From positions 1-14,767 of the forward strand of contig CAMNMO010000026.1 of NCBI GenBank assembly GCA_946544695.1: a stretch of 14,767 nucleotides of DNA, written 5' to 3'. This DNA comes from an uncultured Ruminococcus sp. GTDB lineage: Bacteria; Bacillota; Clostridia; Oscillospirales; Ruminococcaceae. The notes beneath the pieces are model-generated. The model had not been told where the DNA came from and did not search any database. It worked only from the letters and a program-made list of their open reading frames with translations. A program made the translations under genes and the position numbers. Shown piece after piece: positions 6,304 to 13,604 of the stretch (position 1 is the first letter of the stretch; the number at the start of each line of letters is the position of its first letter).

Positions 6304-7845
6304 TTACTCCTCGATGAGTTCGCCCACGTTATGTGCGGTGATCTCGCTGCCCACACAGCCTTCAACGCTGACGTTCCTGACTGTCAGCTTTCTGACGTTG
6401 TCGAAATAGAGTCCCTGCCTGCACATCTTCTCTGCGTTGTTGCGCATTGCGGGGAAACCTGCCTGTGCATCGGGGTCGTAGGTGAACTTTATATTCTCCA
6501 CAGTTATCTCGTCGATGGGCATTTCGGGAAGTCCGTCACAGTAACATGCTGCAACATGGCAGTTGAGACATTCCATATCCCTGAACACGAACCTGCCAAG
6601 ATACGGTGTTCTGTCATCGACAGGCAGCTTTTCACGGGTGGTGTTGTACTCGGAGTATCTGTCGGGGTCGCAGCAGTTATACCACATGTTCATGACGATG
6701 GGTGTAAGCACGCCGTCCATCTTGATATCACGGAACTCTATGCCGTCTATCACAGCGTCCTTGCCTCTGCCACGACGGGTCTTTATACGAAGTCCCCTGT
6801 CTGTGTGGTCGAAGATGCAGCGCTCCACATTCAGGTTCCTGACGCCGCCTGCCATCTCGCTGCCAAGTGTGATGGCACCGTGACCAAACTGCATTATGCA
6901 GTTGCGGATAGTGTGGCGGTTGGCGGGCTGCTTGAATTTTCTGCCTATCTCTATCTTGCCTGACTTGATGGCTATGCAGTCATCGCCCACGCTGAAACGG
7001 CAGCCTACTATATTTACAGTATCGCATGCCTCGGGGTCGAGGGCATCGGTATTGGGGCTGTCCTTAGGGGCATTAACTGTCAGGTCAAGGAATGAAAGTT
7101 CGGTGGAAAAATAGGGGTGCAGCTGCCATGATGCAGCATTCTGTGCGGTCACGCCGTGTACAGTCACCAGCTTGCAGCGGTTGAAGAACATAAGTCTCGG
7201 TCTCGGGACTTCCTGATTTTTAACATCTACCCACCACTGACTGTTCTGTGCGTTTCCGTCTACCGTTCCCCTGCCGACTATCTTGATATCCTCGGCATAT
7301 TCTGCAAAAAGCAGTGCCTGATGCATGGGGACGGCATTGCCTTCCCATGTACCGAAATGTACCTCCTCACCTGTTACAAGGTCGGTGGTGACACCCGGTA
7401 TCTTCGGGTAGGACTTCATATCCGTACTGCCCAGCAGCACTGCTTTTTCGGAAAGCTCTATGGTTATATGGCTTTTCAGTGAGATAGGCGAGGTAAGATA
7501 GGTGCCCTCGGGGAAATGCAGCCTTCCGCCTGCGGGCAGGCAATTGACTGCTGTCTGTATACTGAGGGTATCATCTGTCACGCCGTCACCGACAGCACCG
7601 AAATCCTTTACGCTTACAGCGCAGGTCTCCTTTGCTGTTTTGAATGTGAATGATTCACCGCCGTCAGTCTCGACTGTGTATTCGGTGTGGGGAAGCAGTC
7701 CGAAAAGTGAGAACACATTGGTGTTCGCCCTGAACTTTTCCTCGCCGTTTAGTTTTACGGTGAATTCTTTTTTGCTGTAATAAGCGGTATTGCTGTCAAG
7801 CTCGAAGCATGCGCTTACCGAGCCAATAAATAATGCATTTATCAT
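6304..7845 (-). CDS. GH28 family exo-acting pectin hydrolase, intracellular
   Basis: Inverting glycosidase of the polygalacturonase/rhamnogalacturonan hydrolase family. I chose ATG 7845 (MINALFIGSVSACFELDSN, 513 residues) because this start matches the beginning of a fibronectin-III-like N-terminal domain and lies 10 bases after the upstream stop; a longer frame from 7890 overlaps the previous gene. The ribosome site is weak (GAGATAG). Residues 1-75 form the FnIII-like domain (EYTV near 55-58), and 80-510 the right-handed beta-helix: VKDFGAVGDGVTDDT (79-93), NTDALD (265-270), GDDCIAIKSG (287-296), GHGAITLGSE (321-330) and RGLRIKTRRGRG (350-361), the four GH28 catalytic regions with Asp267, Asp288, Asp289 and His322. 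There is no signal peptide, so it acts on imported oligosaccharides. The FnIII-like layout is typical of exo-polygalacturonases, but exo-rhamnogalacturonan galacturonohydrolase is equally possible. Confidence 0.93.
   Translation of the reverse strand: MINALFIGSVSACFELDSNTAYYSKKEFTVKLNGEEKFRANTNVFSLFGLLPHTEYTVETDGGESFTFKTAKETCAVSVKDFGAVGDGVTDDTLSIQTAVNCLPAGGRLHFPEGTYLTSPISLKSHITIELSEKAVLLGSTDMKSYPKIPGVTTDLVTGEEVHFGTWEGNAVPMHQALLFAEYAEDIKIVGRGTVDGNAQNSQWWVDVKNQEVPRPRLMFFNRCKLVTVHGVTAQNAASWQLHPYFSTELSFLDLTVNAPKDSPNTDALDPEACDTVNIVGCRFSVGDDCIAIKSGKIEIGRKFKQPANRHTIRNCIMQFGHGAITLGSEMAGGVRNLNVERCIFDHTDRGLRIKTRRGRGKDAVIDGIEFRDIKMDGVLTPIVMNMWYNCCDPDRYSEYNTTREKLPVDDRTPYLGRFVFRDMECLNCHVAACYCDGLPEMPIDEITVENIKFTYDPDAQAGFPAMRNNAEKMCRQGLYFDNVRKLTVRNVSVEGCVGSEITAHNVGELIEE
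6307..6312 (-). promoter_or_regulatory. Ribosome binding site of GH105 inside the GH28 coding end
   Basis: GAGGAG, which also encodes the final Glu-Glu of GH28, lies 5 bases before the GH105 ATG with the GH28 TAA between them. The overlap of stop codon and ribosome site fixes the GH105 start and suggests coupled translation of the two hydrolases. Confidence 0.8.
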
Positions 7846-7855
7846 TATTACTATC

Positions 7856-8494
7856 TCATTTCTTTTCTGCTGCGAACGCACCTGCGTCACGCAGAATATT
7901 GACGATATTGTTCTTAACTGCTATGAGCAGCATGTCAAAGCCCAGATAAAGCAAGCCGAAGAGCATAGGTTCAACGCCGAGCATGGACTGTGACTTGTCG
8001 GCAGATGCCGATGCATCAACGCCGATAAGACGGTTGATGATGTAATAGGTCTGAAATACGCAGAAGAGGATAACACCCGAATACAGCACGTTTATAAAGA
8101 TCGACCAGAATTTTCTTACGGTGACCATCATCCACTTGTCGTAAGCACGTTCCTCGGGTTCAAAGCTGCGCAGAAGTTTGTTGACCATCAGGTCAGCTGC
8201 AACGCCGAGACCGACTGCCAGCACAGCCATAAGGTCTAGCCCGTGGACATAAAGACCCAGACCCCACAGGAAAAAGTAGCACACAGCGCCCGCAAACCAG
8301 AATTTTACAAACACTATCTTCAGCCATGCAGGTATGCTGAACTTTCCCTTTGAGGTATATTTTCGTATCTCCTCATCGGTGACCTTTGGTGCGTTCTTGC
8401 TGTTCACCAGGCGGTCTACCGCATCTGTTTTCAGCTTATAGTGAGCCGAAGCAGACTTGTCGGACAATTGCTTTTTCTTTCTGCCTTTAGCCAT
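7856..8494 (-). CDS. Small four-helix membrane protein D, unknown function
   Basis: I cannot assign this 212-residue protein to a named family. It has a lysine-rich cytosolic N-terminus (MAKGRKKKQL, then HYKLKTDAVDRLVNSK) of about 55 residues, followed by four predicted helices: about 58-80 (KFWFAGAVCYFFLWGLGLYV), 85-105, 127-153 and 174-194. Conserved-looking elements are LKTDAVDRLV, FWFAGAVCYFFLWGLG, WMMVTVRKFW and GVEPMLFGLLYLGFDMLLI. It lacks the short hydrophilic head seen in the other three small membrane proteins here and seems a separate family; I think similar proteins occur in other Clostridia, possibly outside sugar loci. The ATG has GAGGG 7 bases upstream. It sits 10 bases before GH28 and 22 bases after small membrane protein C, so it is co-transcribed with the importer and hydrolases. 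It may be a membrane scaffold or accessory transport factor; this is inference. Confidence 0.85.
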   Translation of the reverse strand: MAKGRKKKQLSDKSASAHYKLKTDAVDRLVNSKNAPKVTDEEIRKYTSKGKFSIPAWLKIVFVKFWFAGAVCYFFLWGLGLYVHGLDLMAVLAVGLGVAADLMVNKLLRSFEPEERAYDKWMMVTVRKFWSIFINVLYSGVILFCVFQTYYIINRLIGVDASASADKSQSMLGVEPMLFGLLYLGFDMLLIAVKNNIVNILRDAGAFAAEKK

Positions 8495-8516
8495 ATCGGG
8501 TCCCTCTTATCTCATA

Positions 8517-9092
8517 TCAGTCGCCTGTGATATCAATGGCAGCCATACTGCCGTTTCCTTCGACCTCGATGGAAGTATTGATCTTGCGTATCGCCTTTGA
8601 ATATACAGGCAGCAGGATCAGAAGAAGTGCTGTGATGCCAACGAACACCACATGCAGTGTAACTATGGTCTGTGCCGAGGTTATGTAAGCCGATGAAGCA
8701 TCGACCACTATCTTGTTTTCCTCACGGGTGGTAGCATCCACTATCCTTGAGATATAAACTGCATCCACGCCCACCAGCAGTGCCAGCATGAAGAACAGCA
8801 GTCCCAGCATGACCTTGTTTGTGGGCTTGCGGCGCTGGAATGTACGCAAAAATACCACGAACGCCAGTATGGAGAACAGCATAGCTGCAAATTCGCACTG
8901 ACCCATGTTCGCTCCGTTTATCCTTGCAGTGGTATCAGCGATGGACGACAGGTTGAGCGAGTAGATGAAGAACGCAGCCAGCAGCGCTGCCAGGGGGATA
9001 TTCTGCGGTGAACGCTTCAGCGATACCATCGACTTACGAAAGAACTCCCTGATACCACGTCCCTGTTTTTTAGCGGTTTTCTGATTTGCCAT
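8517..9092 (-). CDS. Small four-helix membrane protein C, possible ABC importer accessory
   Basis: Unrecognised 191-residue integral membrane protein. Start chosen at ATG 9092 (MANQKTAKKQ) because GGGAGG lies 7 bases upstream, directly after the ATPase stop; a longer frame from 9203 overlaps the ATPase. A basic amphipathic head (1-30, including REFFRKSMVSLKR) precedes helices at about 31-50 (AALLAAFFIYSLNLSS), 64-84, 94-113 and 140-163. A basic loop RTFQRRKPTNK between helices 2 and 3 marks the cytosolic side. The helix 3-4 segment (SRIVDATTREENKIVVDASS) should lie outside. The first helix ends FIYSLNLSS, close to FVYSLGLST in small membrane protein A, which supports common descent. It begins 13 bases after the ATPase stop and is followed 22 bases later by protein D, so it belongs to the transport operon. 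No catalytic residues are evident. Confidence 0.85.
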   Translation of the reverse strand: MANQKTAKKQGRGIREFFRKSMVSLKRSPQNIPLAALLAAFFIYSLNLSSIADTTARINGANMGQCEFAAMLFSILAFVVFLRTFQRRKPTNKVMLGLLFFMLALLVGVDAVYISRIVDATTREENKIVVDASSAYITSAQTIVTLHVVFVGITALLLILLPVYSKAIRKINTSIEVEGNGSMAAIDITGD

Positions 9093-9105
9093 CTGTGTTC
9101 CTCCC

Positions 9106-10167
9106 TTATCCTCTGATAGCGTTGGTGGTTTCCTTATCGAAGAAATGCTTTCTGCCGAAGGATACCGAAATTGCATCGCCCGCTTTATAATTGCACCAGC
9201 CACGGAACTTGCAGGTCACCTTATGTGAACCTATCCTGCCGCTTACGAGGGTATTGAGACCCAGGTTCTCGTTGGTGGATACATCGACTGTTATCCTGCC
9301 ACGTTCCTCAACGTTTTCGGGGCGCACGCCCATCGTAACTGTTTTGCCCTCATAAGCTGCCAGCCTGTTTCTTTCCTCATCACTGAGGTCAACTGCGAAG
9401 TCATCGCACACAGCCTGACCGTCCCTTATCTCAACATCGAACAGATTCATGGGGGGCAGACCTATGAAGCCTGCAACGAACAGGTTTGCGGGGTCATCAT
9501 AAAGTTCGAGAGGAGTACCTATCTGCTGGACATGGCCCATCGACATACAGACTATCCTGTCTGCCAGTGTGAGGGCTTCTGTCTGGTCGTGAGTTACGTA
9601 AAGCATGGTAGCATTCAGCTTTTTATGCAGCAGGAGTATCTCACGTCTTGTGGCGCTGCGCAGCTTTGCGTCCAGGTTCGACAACGGTTCATCGAACAGG
9701 AACACTTTGGGCTTGCGGACGATCGCACGTCCCATAGCGACTCTCTGGCGCTGTCCGCCCGAAAGCTGTGCGGGCTTTTTGTTCAGCTGTGCGGTCAGGT
9801 CGAGTATCTCGGCTGCCGCCAGCACTTTCTGATGTATCTCATTCTTGTTCTCCTTGCGAAGCATGAGTGAGAACGCCATATTCTCATATATGGTCATGTG
9901 GCTGTACAGTGCATAGTTCTGGAACACCATAGCTATATCACGGTCTTTCGGGGGCATCTGGGTGACGTCCTTGCCGTCTATCAGCAGTTTGCCCTTTGAG
10001 ATATCCTCAAGACCTGCGACCATGCGCAGGGTCGTGGATTTGCCGCAGCCCGAAGGTCCTACCAGCACTATCAGCTCGCCGTCCCTGACATCAAGGTCAA
10101 AGTCATACACCGCCTGTACCTTGTTGTCATAGATCTTTTCGAGATGCTGTAATTTAAGATCACTCAT
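9106..10167 (-). CDS. msmX: Sugar ABC transporter ATPase (MsmX/UgpC/MalK type)
   Basis: Cytoplasmic ATP-hydrolysing subunit that powers an oligosaccharide importer. 353 residues, the normal length for the CUT1-type ATPases. Walker A GPSGCGKST (37-45), Q-loop Gln83 in VFQNYALYSHMTIYENM, signature LSGGQRQR (135-142), Walker B KVFLFDEP (154-161), D-loop SNLDAKLR and switch His193 in VTHDQTEALT are all intact. The C-terminal TOBE/OB-type regulatory domain starts near 235, with VTMGVRPENVE and FGRKHFFD at the end. In B. subtilis the related MsmX serves several importers from a separate locus; here the gene lies in the operon, so a dedicated subunit is likely. It overlaps protein B by 8 bases (ATGAGTGA) and its ATG has GAGGG 8 bases upstream. 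Confidence 0.96.
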   Translation of the reverse strand: MSDLKLQHLEKIYDNKVQAVYDFDLDVRDGELIVLVGPSGCGKSTTLRMVAGLEDISKGKLLIDGKDVTQMPPKDRDIAMVFQNYALYSHMTIYENMAFSLMLRKENKNEIHQKVLAAAEILDLTAQLNKKPAQLSGGQRQRVAMGRAIVRKPKVFLFDEPLSNLDAKLRSATRREILLLHKKLNATMLYVTHDQTEALTLADRIVCMSMGHVQQIGTPLELYDDPANLFVAGFIGLPPMNLFDVEIRDGQAVCDDFAVDLSDEERNRLAAYEGKTVTMGVRPENVEERGRITVDVSTNENLGLNTLVSGRIGSHKVTCKFRGWCNYKAGDAISVSFGRKHFFDKETTNAIRG

Positions 10168-10675
10168 CGTCTGTTCCCTCTTGTCCTTGTTTTTCGAGCT
10201 CTGCCAGATAACCGTTCAGAGTTGTGGTCTTTAAAACGCCTATGACGCCTGCGCAGATAAGCATTGCTGCGGATACCAGCAGACAGACAGTGACATAGGT
10301 GAACTGTCCCGAAGCCATTACCACGCTCTGTTTTGCTTCAGCGACAGGGTTTGAGGCTTTGTGCGCCTTCATGGGCAGGTAGAATATCCTGCATATCTGC
10401 ATGATGCCCAGCAGCACGGAAGTGCAGGCATAGCTGAGCTTGTAGTTCTTTATGCCTTCCGACGAAAGGAACGCCACAAGCATAAAGACCAGATTATAGA
10501 CGATGGAACCACCTATAAACAATCTGTAATAGTAGCTGCCAACGTCAGAGCTGTATATACTGACGAAGTAGAGCGCATTAGCTGCTATGGCAAGCAGTAT
10601 GAGGTCGGCTGACAGCTTGTTTTTTGTAAAGCGCAGGCGATCCTTTGATATCGCCTTGTCATTATTGAAAGACAT
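10160..10675 (-). CDS. Small four-helix membrane protein B, possible ABC importer accessory
   Basis: Unrecognised 171-residue membrane protein. Start chosen at ATG 10675 (MSFNNDKAIS), which follows the stop of protein A by one base and has GAAGGGG about 8 bases upstream; an upstream in-frame start at 10705 would overlap protein A. A basic head (KDRLRFTKNK, 11-20) is followed by helices at about 22-41 (LILLAIAANALYFVSIYSSD), 50-70, 80-100 and 124-148, then a hydrophilic tail ending EKQGQEGTDDE. The loop after helix 3 (PMKAHKASNPVAEAKQSV) is probably external. The first helix ends YFVSIYSSD, reminiscent of the YSL-x-LS ending of proteins A and C, though identity is low. It overlaps the ATPase start by 8 bases, so the two are almost certainly translated together. 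Confidence 0.85.
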   Translation of the reverse strand: MSFNNDKAISKDRLRFTKNKLSADLILLAIAANALYFVSIYSSDVGSYYYRLFIGGSIVYNLVFMLVAFLSSEGIKNYKLSYACTSVLLGIMQICRIFYLPMKAHKASNPVAEAKQSVVMASGQFTYVTVCLLVSAAMLICAGVIGVLKTTTLNGYLAELEKQGQEGTDDE

Positions 10676-10676
10676 G

Positions 10677-11273
10677 TCATACACCCCTTCCGCTGCCGAT
10701 GGCACGCTGTTCTGCCTTCATCACGATCGTTTTCAAAATAACATTGAATATAAGCAGCAGAACGGTCAGTATAAGAAAACCGAATACCGCATAGCTTATA
10801 TCGAACCAGAACGTATCATCAGGACCGATGTAAAGTGTGCCCCAGTCCTTTGAGAATTCCTTGAGGGCATCAAAGTCCACGTTGTTCTGATACTGTGCCT
10901 TGTAATCCATTATCTGAGGAATGCTCCATACAGACACAGCGAATGCAGCAACTGTAAATATACCTGCTGCGATGTAGTTGCCGAGATAGTATTTTCTGCG
11001 GACATTAGTATTGGTAATAAAAAGTATCAGCGCAGCTATTATCAGCCCTATGCTGACCTTTGTCAGTGCGGAATTGAATCCGAACATATCGTAGTATACT
11101 CTTGAACCTGCCACCGATGTGGCGTCCAGGTCATAATCAGGATAGAGTATCGTTCTTGCGAGGGCGTCATACAGATCTGTTGAAAGCCCCAGTGAATATA
11201 CAAATACCAGTGCTGCGGCGATGAGTGCCAGCATGCATGATATTTTCTGTAAAAGCATTTGTTTCTTGTACAT
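10677..11273 (-). CDS. Small four-helix membrane protein A, possible ABC importer accessory
   Basis: Unrecognised 198-residue membrane protein and the first gene after the binding protein. The ATG has GGAAGG 5 bases upstream. Predicted helices: about 10-30 (ISCMLALIAAALVFVYSLGL), 70-88, 98-120 and 157-183. The two predicted external loops (31-69 and 121-156) are rich in aromatic and acidic residues (for example TILYPDYDLDATSV and DWGTLYIGPDDTFWFD), whereas the short helix 2-3 loop NTNVRRKYY is basic, fitting a positive-inside topology. Aromatic outer loops could touch sugars or the binding protein, but that is conjecture. It shares head, loop pattern and the FVYSLGLS helix ending with protein C (FIYSLNLS). 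It lacks the EAA loop of ABC permeases, so it is not a third canonical permease. Confidence 0.85.
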   Translation of the reverse strand: MYKKQMLLQKISCMLALIAAALVFVYSLGLSTDLYDALARTILYPDYDLDATSVAGSRVYYDMFGFNSALTKVSIGLIIAALILFITNTNVRRKYYLGNYIAAGIFTVAAFAVSVWSIPQIMDYKAQYQNNVDFDALKEFSKDWGTLYIGPDDTFWFDISYAVFGFLILTVLLLIFNVILKTIVMKAEQRAIGSGRGV

Positions 11274-11293
11274 AAGTACCTTCCTTTATGTTC

Positions 11294-11337
11294 AAAGGGT
11301 TCATGCACCGGACTGCGTTCGTCCGGTGCGACCCTTT
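11294..11337 (-). promoter_or_regulatory. Strong stem-loop after the binding-protein gene
   Basis: A 9-base perfect stem GCACCGGAC/GTCCGGTGC (11305-11313 with 11321-11329, 7-base loop) sits inside an outer 7-base stem AAAGGGT/ACCCTTT (11294-11300 with 11331-11337), separated by a 4-versus-1 base bulge. It lies 75 bases after the binding-protein stop and about 10 bases before the ribosome site of the next gene. On the gene strand only a short TTT follows, so it is a poor full terminator. It fits better as a transcript-stabilising or partly attenuating hairpin that keeps binding-protein mRNA above that of the downstream genes. On the other strand the right arm ends in TTTTT, but no plus-strand gene needs it. 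Confidence 0.65.
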
Positions 11338-11411
11338 TTCAACATTAACGTTTCATGCAGCACCGTGCATGAGTTCATTGTTATTCACACGGCAGCTGCA
11401 CGGGAAAGGCA
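11338..11411. other. Gap between binding protein and stem-loop with overlapping inverted repeats
   Basis: Contains CATGCA/TGCATG (11354-11359 with 11366-11371, 6-base loop) and CCGTGCA/TGCACGG (11363-11369 with 11397-11403). The two share bases 11366-11369, so they could not form together. No gene is seen. The arrangement may just be part of the hairpin-rich 3' end of the binding-protein transcript. Confidence 0.4.
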
Positions 11412-13604
11412 TCAGCCGTTCATGGAATTATAGAAGTCGAGCAGTCTGTGCCATGCTTCGTTTCTTCTGGTGAGGTAGGTGGAACCGCCCCAGCCGCCGT
11501 CAGCAACTGCATCGGATACCTTCTTTGCGGTAGCAGCCGCATCAGAACCTGTCTCGCCTGTGAAGCCCTTAGCGATGATATCAACATAGAGATTTGTCTG
11601 ATCCTTGCCCATACCGAACTGACCGGAAGCACTCAGTGCTGTCAGCTCATTTATGGAGTTGGTCTCAGCAACTTCCTGAGGAAGAACGGTAGGAACAGAG
11701 GTGTACCACGAATTATCAGCGATCTCCAACTCGGGGTGCTTGATGGTGCCCAGAGCAACTGCGTTGGAGATATAGCCTGCGCCTTCCTTGCCGACCTCGT
11801 GTGTGCACTGATACTCAAATGCCTGGCTCTTTACGAAGCTCAGGGTAGAGCCGATGTAGTAACGAGCGTAGTTGGTATAGTTGCCGTTCTGCAGTTCCCA
11901 CAGATCATCGTAGGACTCATCGGAGATAACGGGCCACTCCTTGCCGTTGAAGTTGAATGTAACAACATTGCCTGCATCGTCATGCTTGATGAACTCATCA
12001 GGACCGTAGGACATCAGTATCTGTCCATCGGGGCTGTATGCATAGTCGATCAGTCTCAGGCATGCATTGAGCTTGTCCTGATCGTCGCCTACGCCCTGAA
12101 CAGAGATCCCCCAACCGTCAGTCTTTACAGAACGCCATGACTCAGTGAATCTCATGTACTTCTCTTCGCCGTCGTTCCACTTTGCAACAGGGACCATAAC
12201 TGCCATGTACTTCTCACCTGATGCATTGTCAAGTGCGGTAGCATTGTAAGCAGTCTGGGTCTGGTTGTAGTCGTAGTGCATGAAGCCGTTGTCATCGGAG
12301 AGATACTTCTCAGTGTTAACGTCTTCCTGATTGATGAATGCCTGAGAGATCAGACCCTCAGTTGCCATATCGTGCATCTTTGAAAGTGCATCGTAGGTCT
12401 CGGTCTCATTTCTGGAATCGTGCAGCTCGCCGTCGGTGCCGACATAGAGGTAATCAAGTCTTGACTCCATACCACGGATACCGAACAGAGAACCTGCCAG
12501 ACGATAGAGGTCAACTCTTCTCTGGTTGTTAGCTTCCTCACGGGTGAACAGACCCTGTACACTGTCAGTGCCGTTGAGAGTCTGGGGATTTGCAACAACG
12601 CATCTGAGCAGTGCTACCAGCTCGTCAGCGTCCCACGCAGCGTTCTGACCGATGAACAGGTCAGCACGATTGGTGCCGTAGTAGCCGTCATAAGTCTTGT
12701 CGATGTACTCACGCAGCATGTTTACAGCTTCAACGCCGTCCATAGCGCCCTTAGCGTTCATCTTGTCAACGATATTGCCGTAAGCATCATAGTTCTTGGT
12801 AACAGTCTCTGTTGCGCTGCCGTCAGCAGATACAACATCGATCTCTACGCTGCCCGAAGTGGGCATGTAAGGTGTATATGCAGGATCGGCAGTCTTGTTG
12901 CTGCTGTCAGCAGTGAACTCGCCTTCGCCGTTGAGCAGCTTTTCTACCCAGTCGGTCCTCATCAGGGGCATACGCTCGATATCGTCAACACCGTCGAAGT
13001 AAGGCGAGAAGTAGATAGCGCCTGCATTGGGGCCTGCTGCCGCACCTGTGATGGACAGTCTTACGATGGGGTTAGCATCGAGGTAAGCCTTGAAGTTGGG
13101 CATCTCATCAAGATGCTGTGCCAGGTCTACCAGCTTGCCCTGCTGACCGTTCTCAGAAAGCAGTGTAGCGGTACCGCTGAGCATATCGACCTGATCCAGC
13201 TGAGCGTCCCAGTACTGATACTCATCAGCTGCTGCGTTACCCTGATACTTGTCCTCGATCTTGATGCCGAACAGCTCCTCGACCTCCTGCCAGGTAGGCT
13301 TCAGGTCGCCTGAGTTATAGGTCTTGCCGTCAGCAAGGGTGATGCCCGAGCCAGCCAGTTCAGCAGTGAAGCTCATACCTGTCTTGTCACTGTTGTAACC
13401 GCATGCCATACGCAGTACAGTACCCTCTGCCACGGGAAGCAGATCAGCTGTATCGACCGTCACGTTGGGGTCGGTGGGCTCGGTGCTGCCAGTGTCTTTT
13501 CCGCTCTTGCTTGTGTCAGTGCTTGTGCTGCCGCCGCAGCCTGCCATACCTGTTGCTGCCAGAATGATGGACAGCAGCATGGCTGTGATCCTTGATCTTT
13601 TCAT
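11412..13604 (-). CDS. Extracellular sugar-binding lipoprotein of an Lpl/Ytc-type ABC importer, unusually large
   Basis: Membrane-anchored solute-binding protein that should capture pectic oligosaccharides and hand them to the permeases. 730 residues. Signal peptide with basic start MKRSR, hydrophobic core AMLLSIILAATGM and a lipobox ending M-A-G-Cys23 (Met at -3 is slightly unusual), then a Ser/Thr/Asp/Gly-rich tether to about residue 50. The mature part begins with a beta strand near TVLRMACGYN and has the YtcQ/LplA-like segment WQEVEELFGIKIEDKY, PNFKAYLDANP, RTDWVEKLL, RWDLY-type repeats of the second lobe, and KWNDGEEKYMRFTES. LplA-type proteins are usually near 500-560 residues, so roughly 170-200 residues are extra. 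AGGAGG lies 8 bases before the ATG, the best ribosome site of the locus. It follows the LplC-type permease by 90 bases. Ligand is inferred only from the neighbours. Confidence 0.92.
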   Translation of the reverse strand: MKRSRITAMLLSIILAATGMAGCGGSTSTDTSKSGKDTGSTEPTDPNVTVDTADLLPVAEGTVLRMACGYNSDKTGMSFTAELAGSGITLADGKTYNSGDLKPTWQEVEELFGIKIEDKYQGNAAADEYQYWDAQLDQVDMLSGTATLLSENGQQGKLVDLAQHLDEMPNFKAYLDANPIVRLSITGAAAGPNAGAIYFSPYFDGVDDIERMPLMRTDWVEKLLNGEGEFTADSSNKTADPAYTPYMPTSGSVEIDVVSADGSATETVTKNYDAYGNIVDKMNAKGAMDGVEAVNMLREYIDKTYDGYYGTNRADLFIGQNAAWDADELVALLRCVVANPQTLNGTDSVQGLFTREEANNQRRVDLYRLAGSLFGIRGMESRLDYLYVGTDGELHDSRNETETYDALSKMHDMATEGLISQAFINQEDVNTEKYLSDDNGFMHYDYNQTQTAYNATALDNASGEKYMAVMVPVAKWNDGEEKYMRFTESWRSVKTDGWGISVQGVGDDQDKLNACLRLIDYAYSPDGQILMSYGPDEFIKHDDAGNVVTFNFNGKEWPVISDESYDDLWELQNGNYTNYARYYIGSTLSFVKSQAFEYQCTHEVGKEGAGYISNAVALGTIKHPELEIADNSWYTSVPTVLPQEVAETNSINELTALSASGQFGMGKDQTNLYVDIIAKGFTGETGSDAAATAKKVSDAVADGGWGGSTYLTRRNEAWHRLLDFYNSMNG

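Noticed and set aside
11294..11340. Plus-strand rho-independent terminator (hairpin followed by CCCTTTTTC)
   Set aside because: No plus-strand gene exists to be terminated. The hairpin is better explained on the minus-strand transcript.
11448..12140. Plus-strand open frame of 230 codons inside the binding-protein gene
   Set aside because: Entirely opposite a well-supported lipoprotein; no ribosome site or recognisable family.
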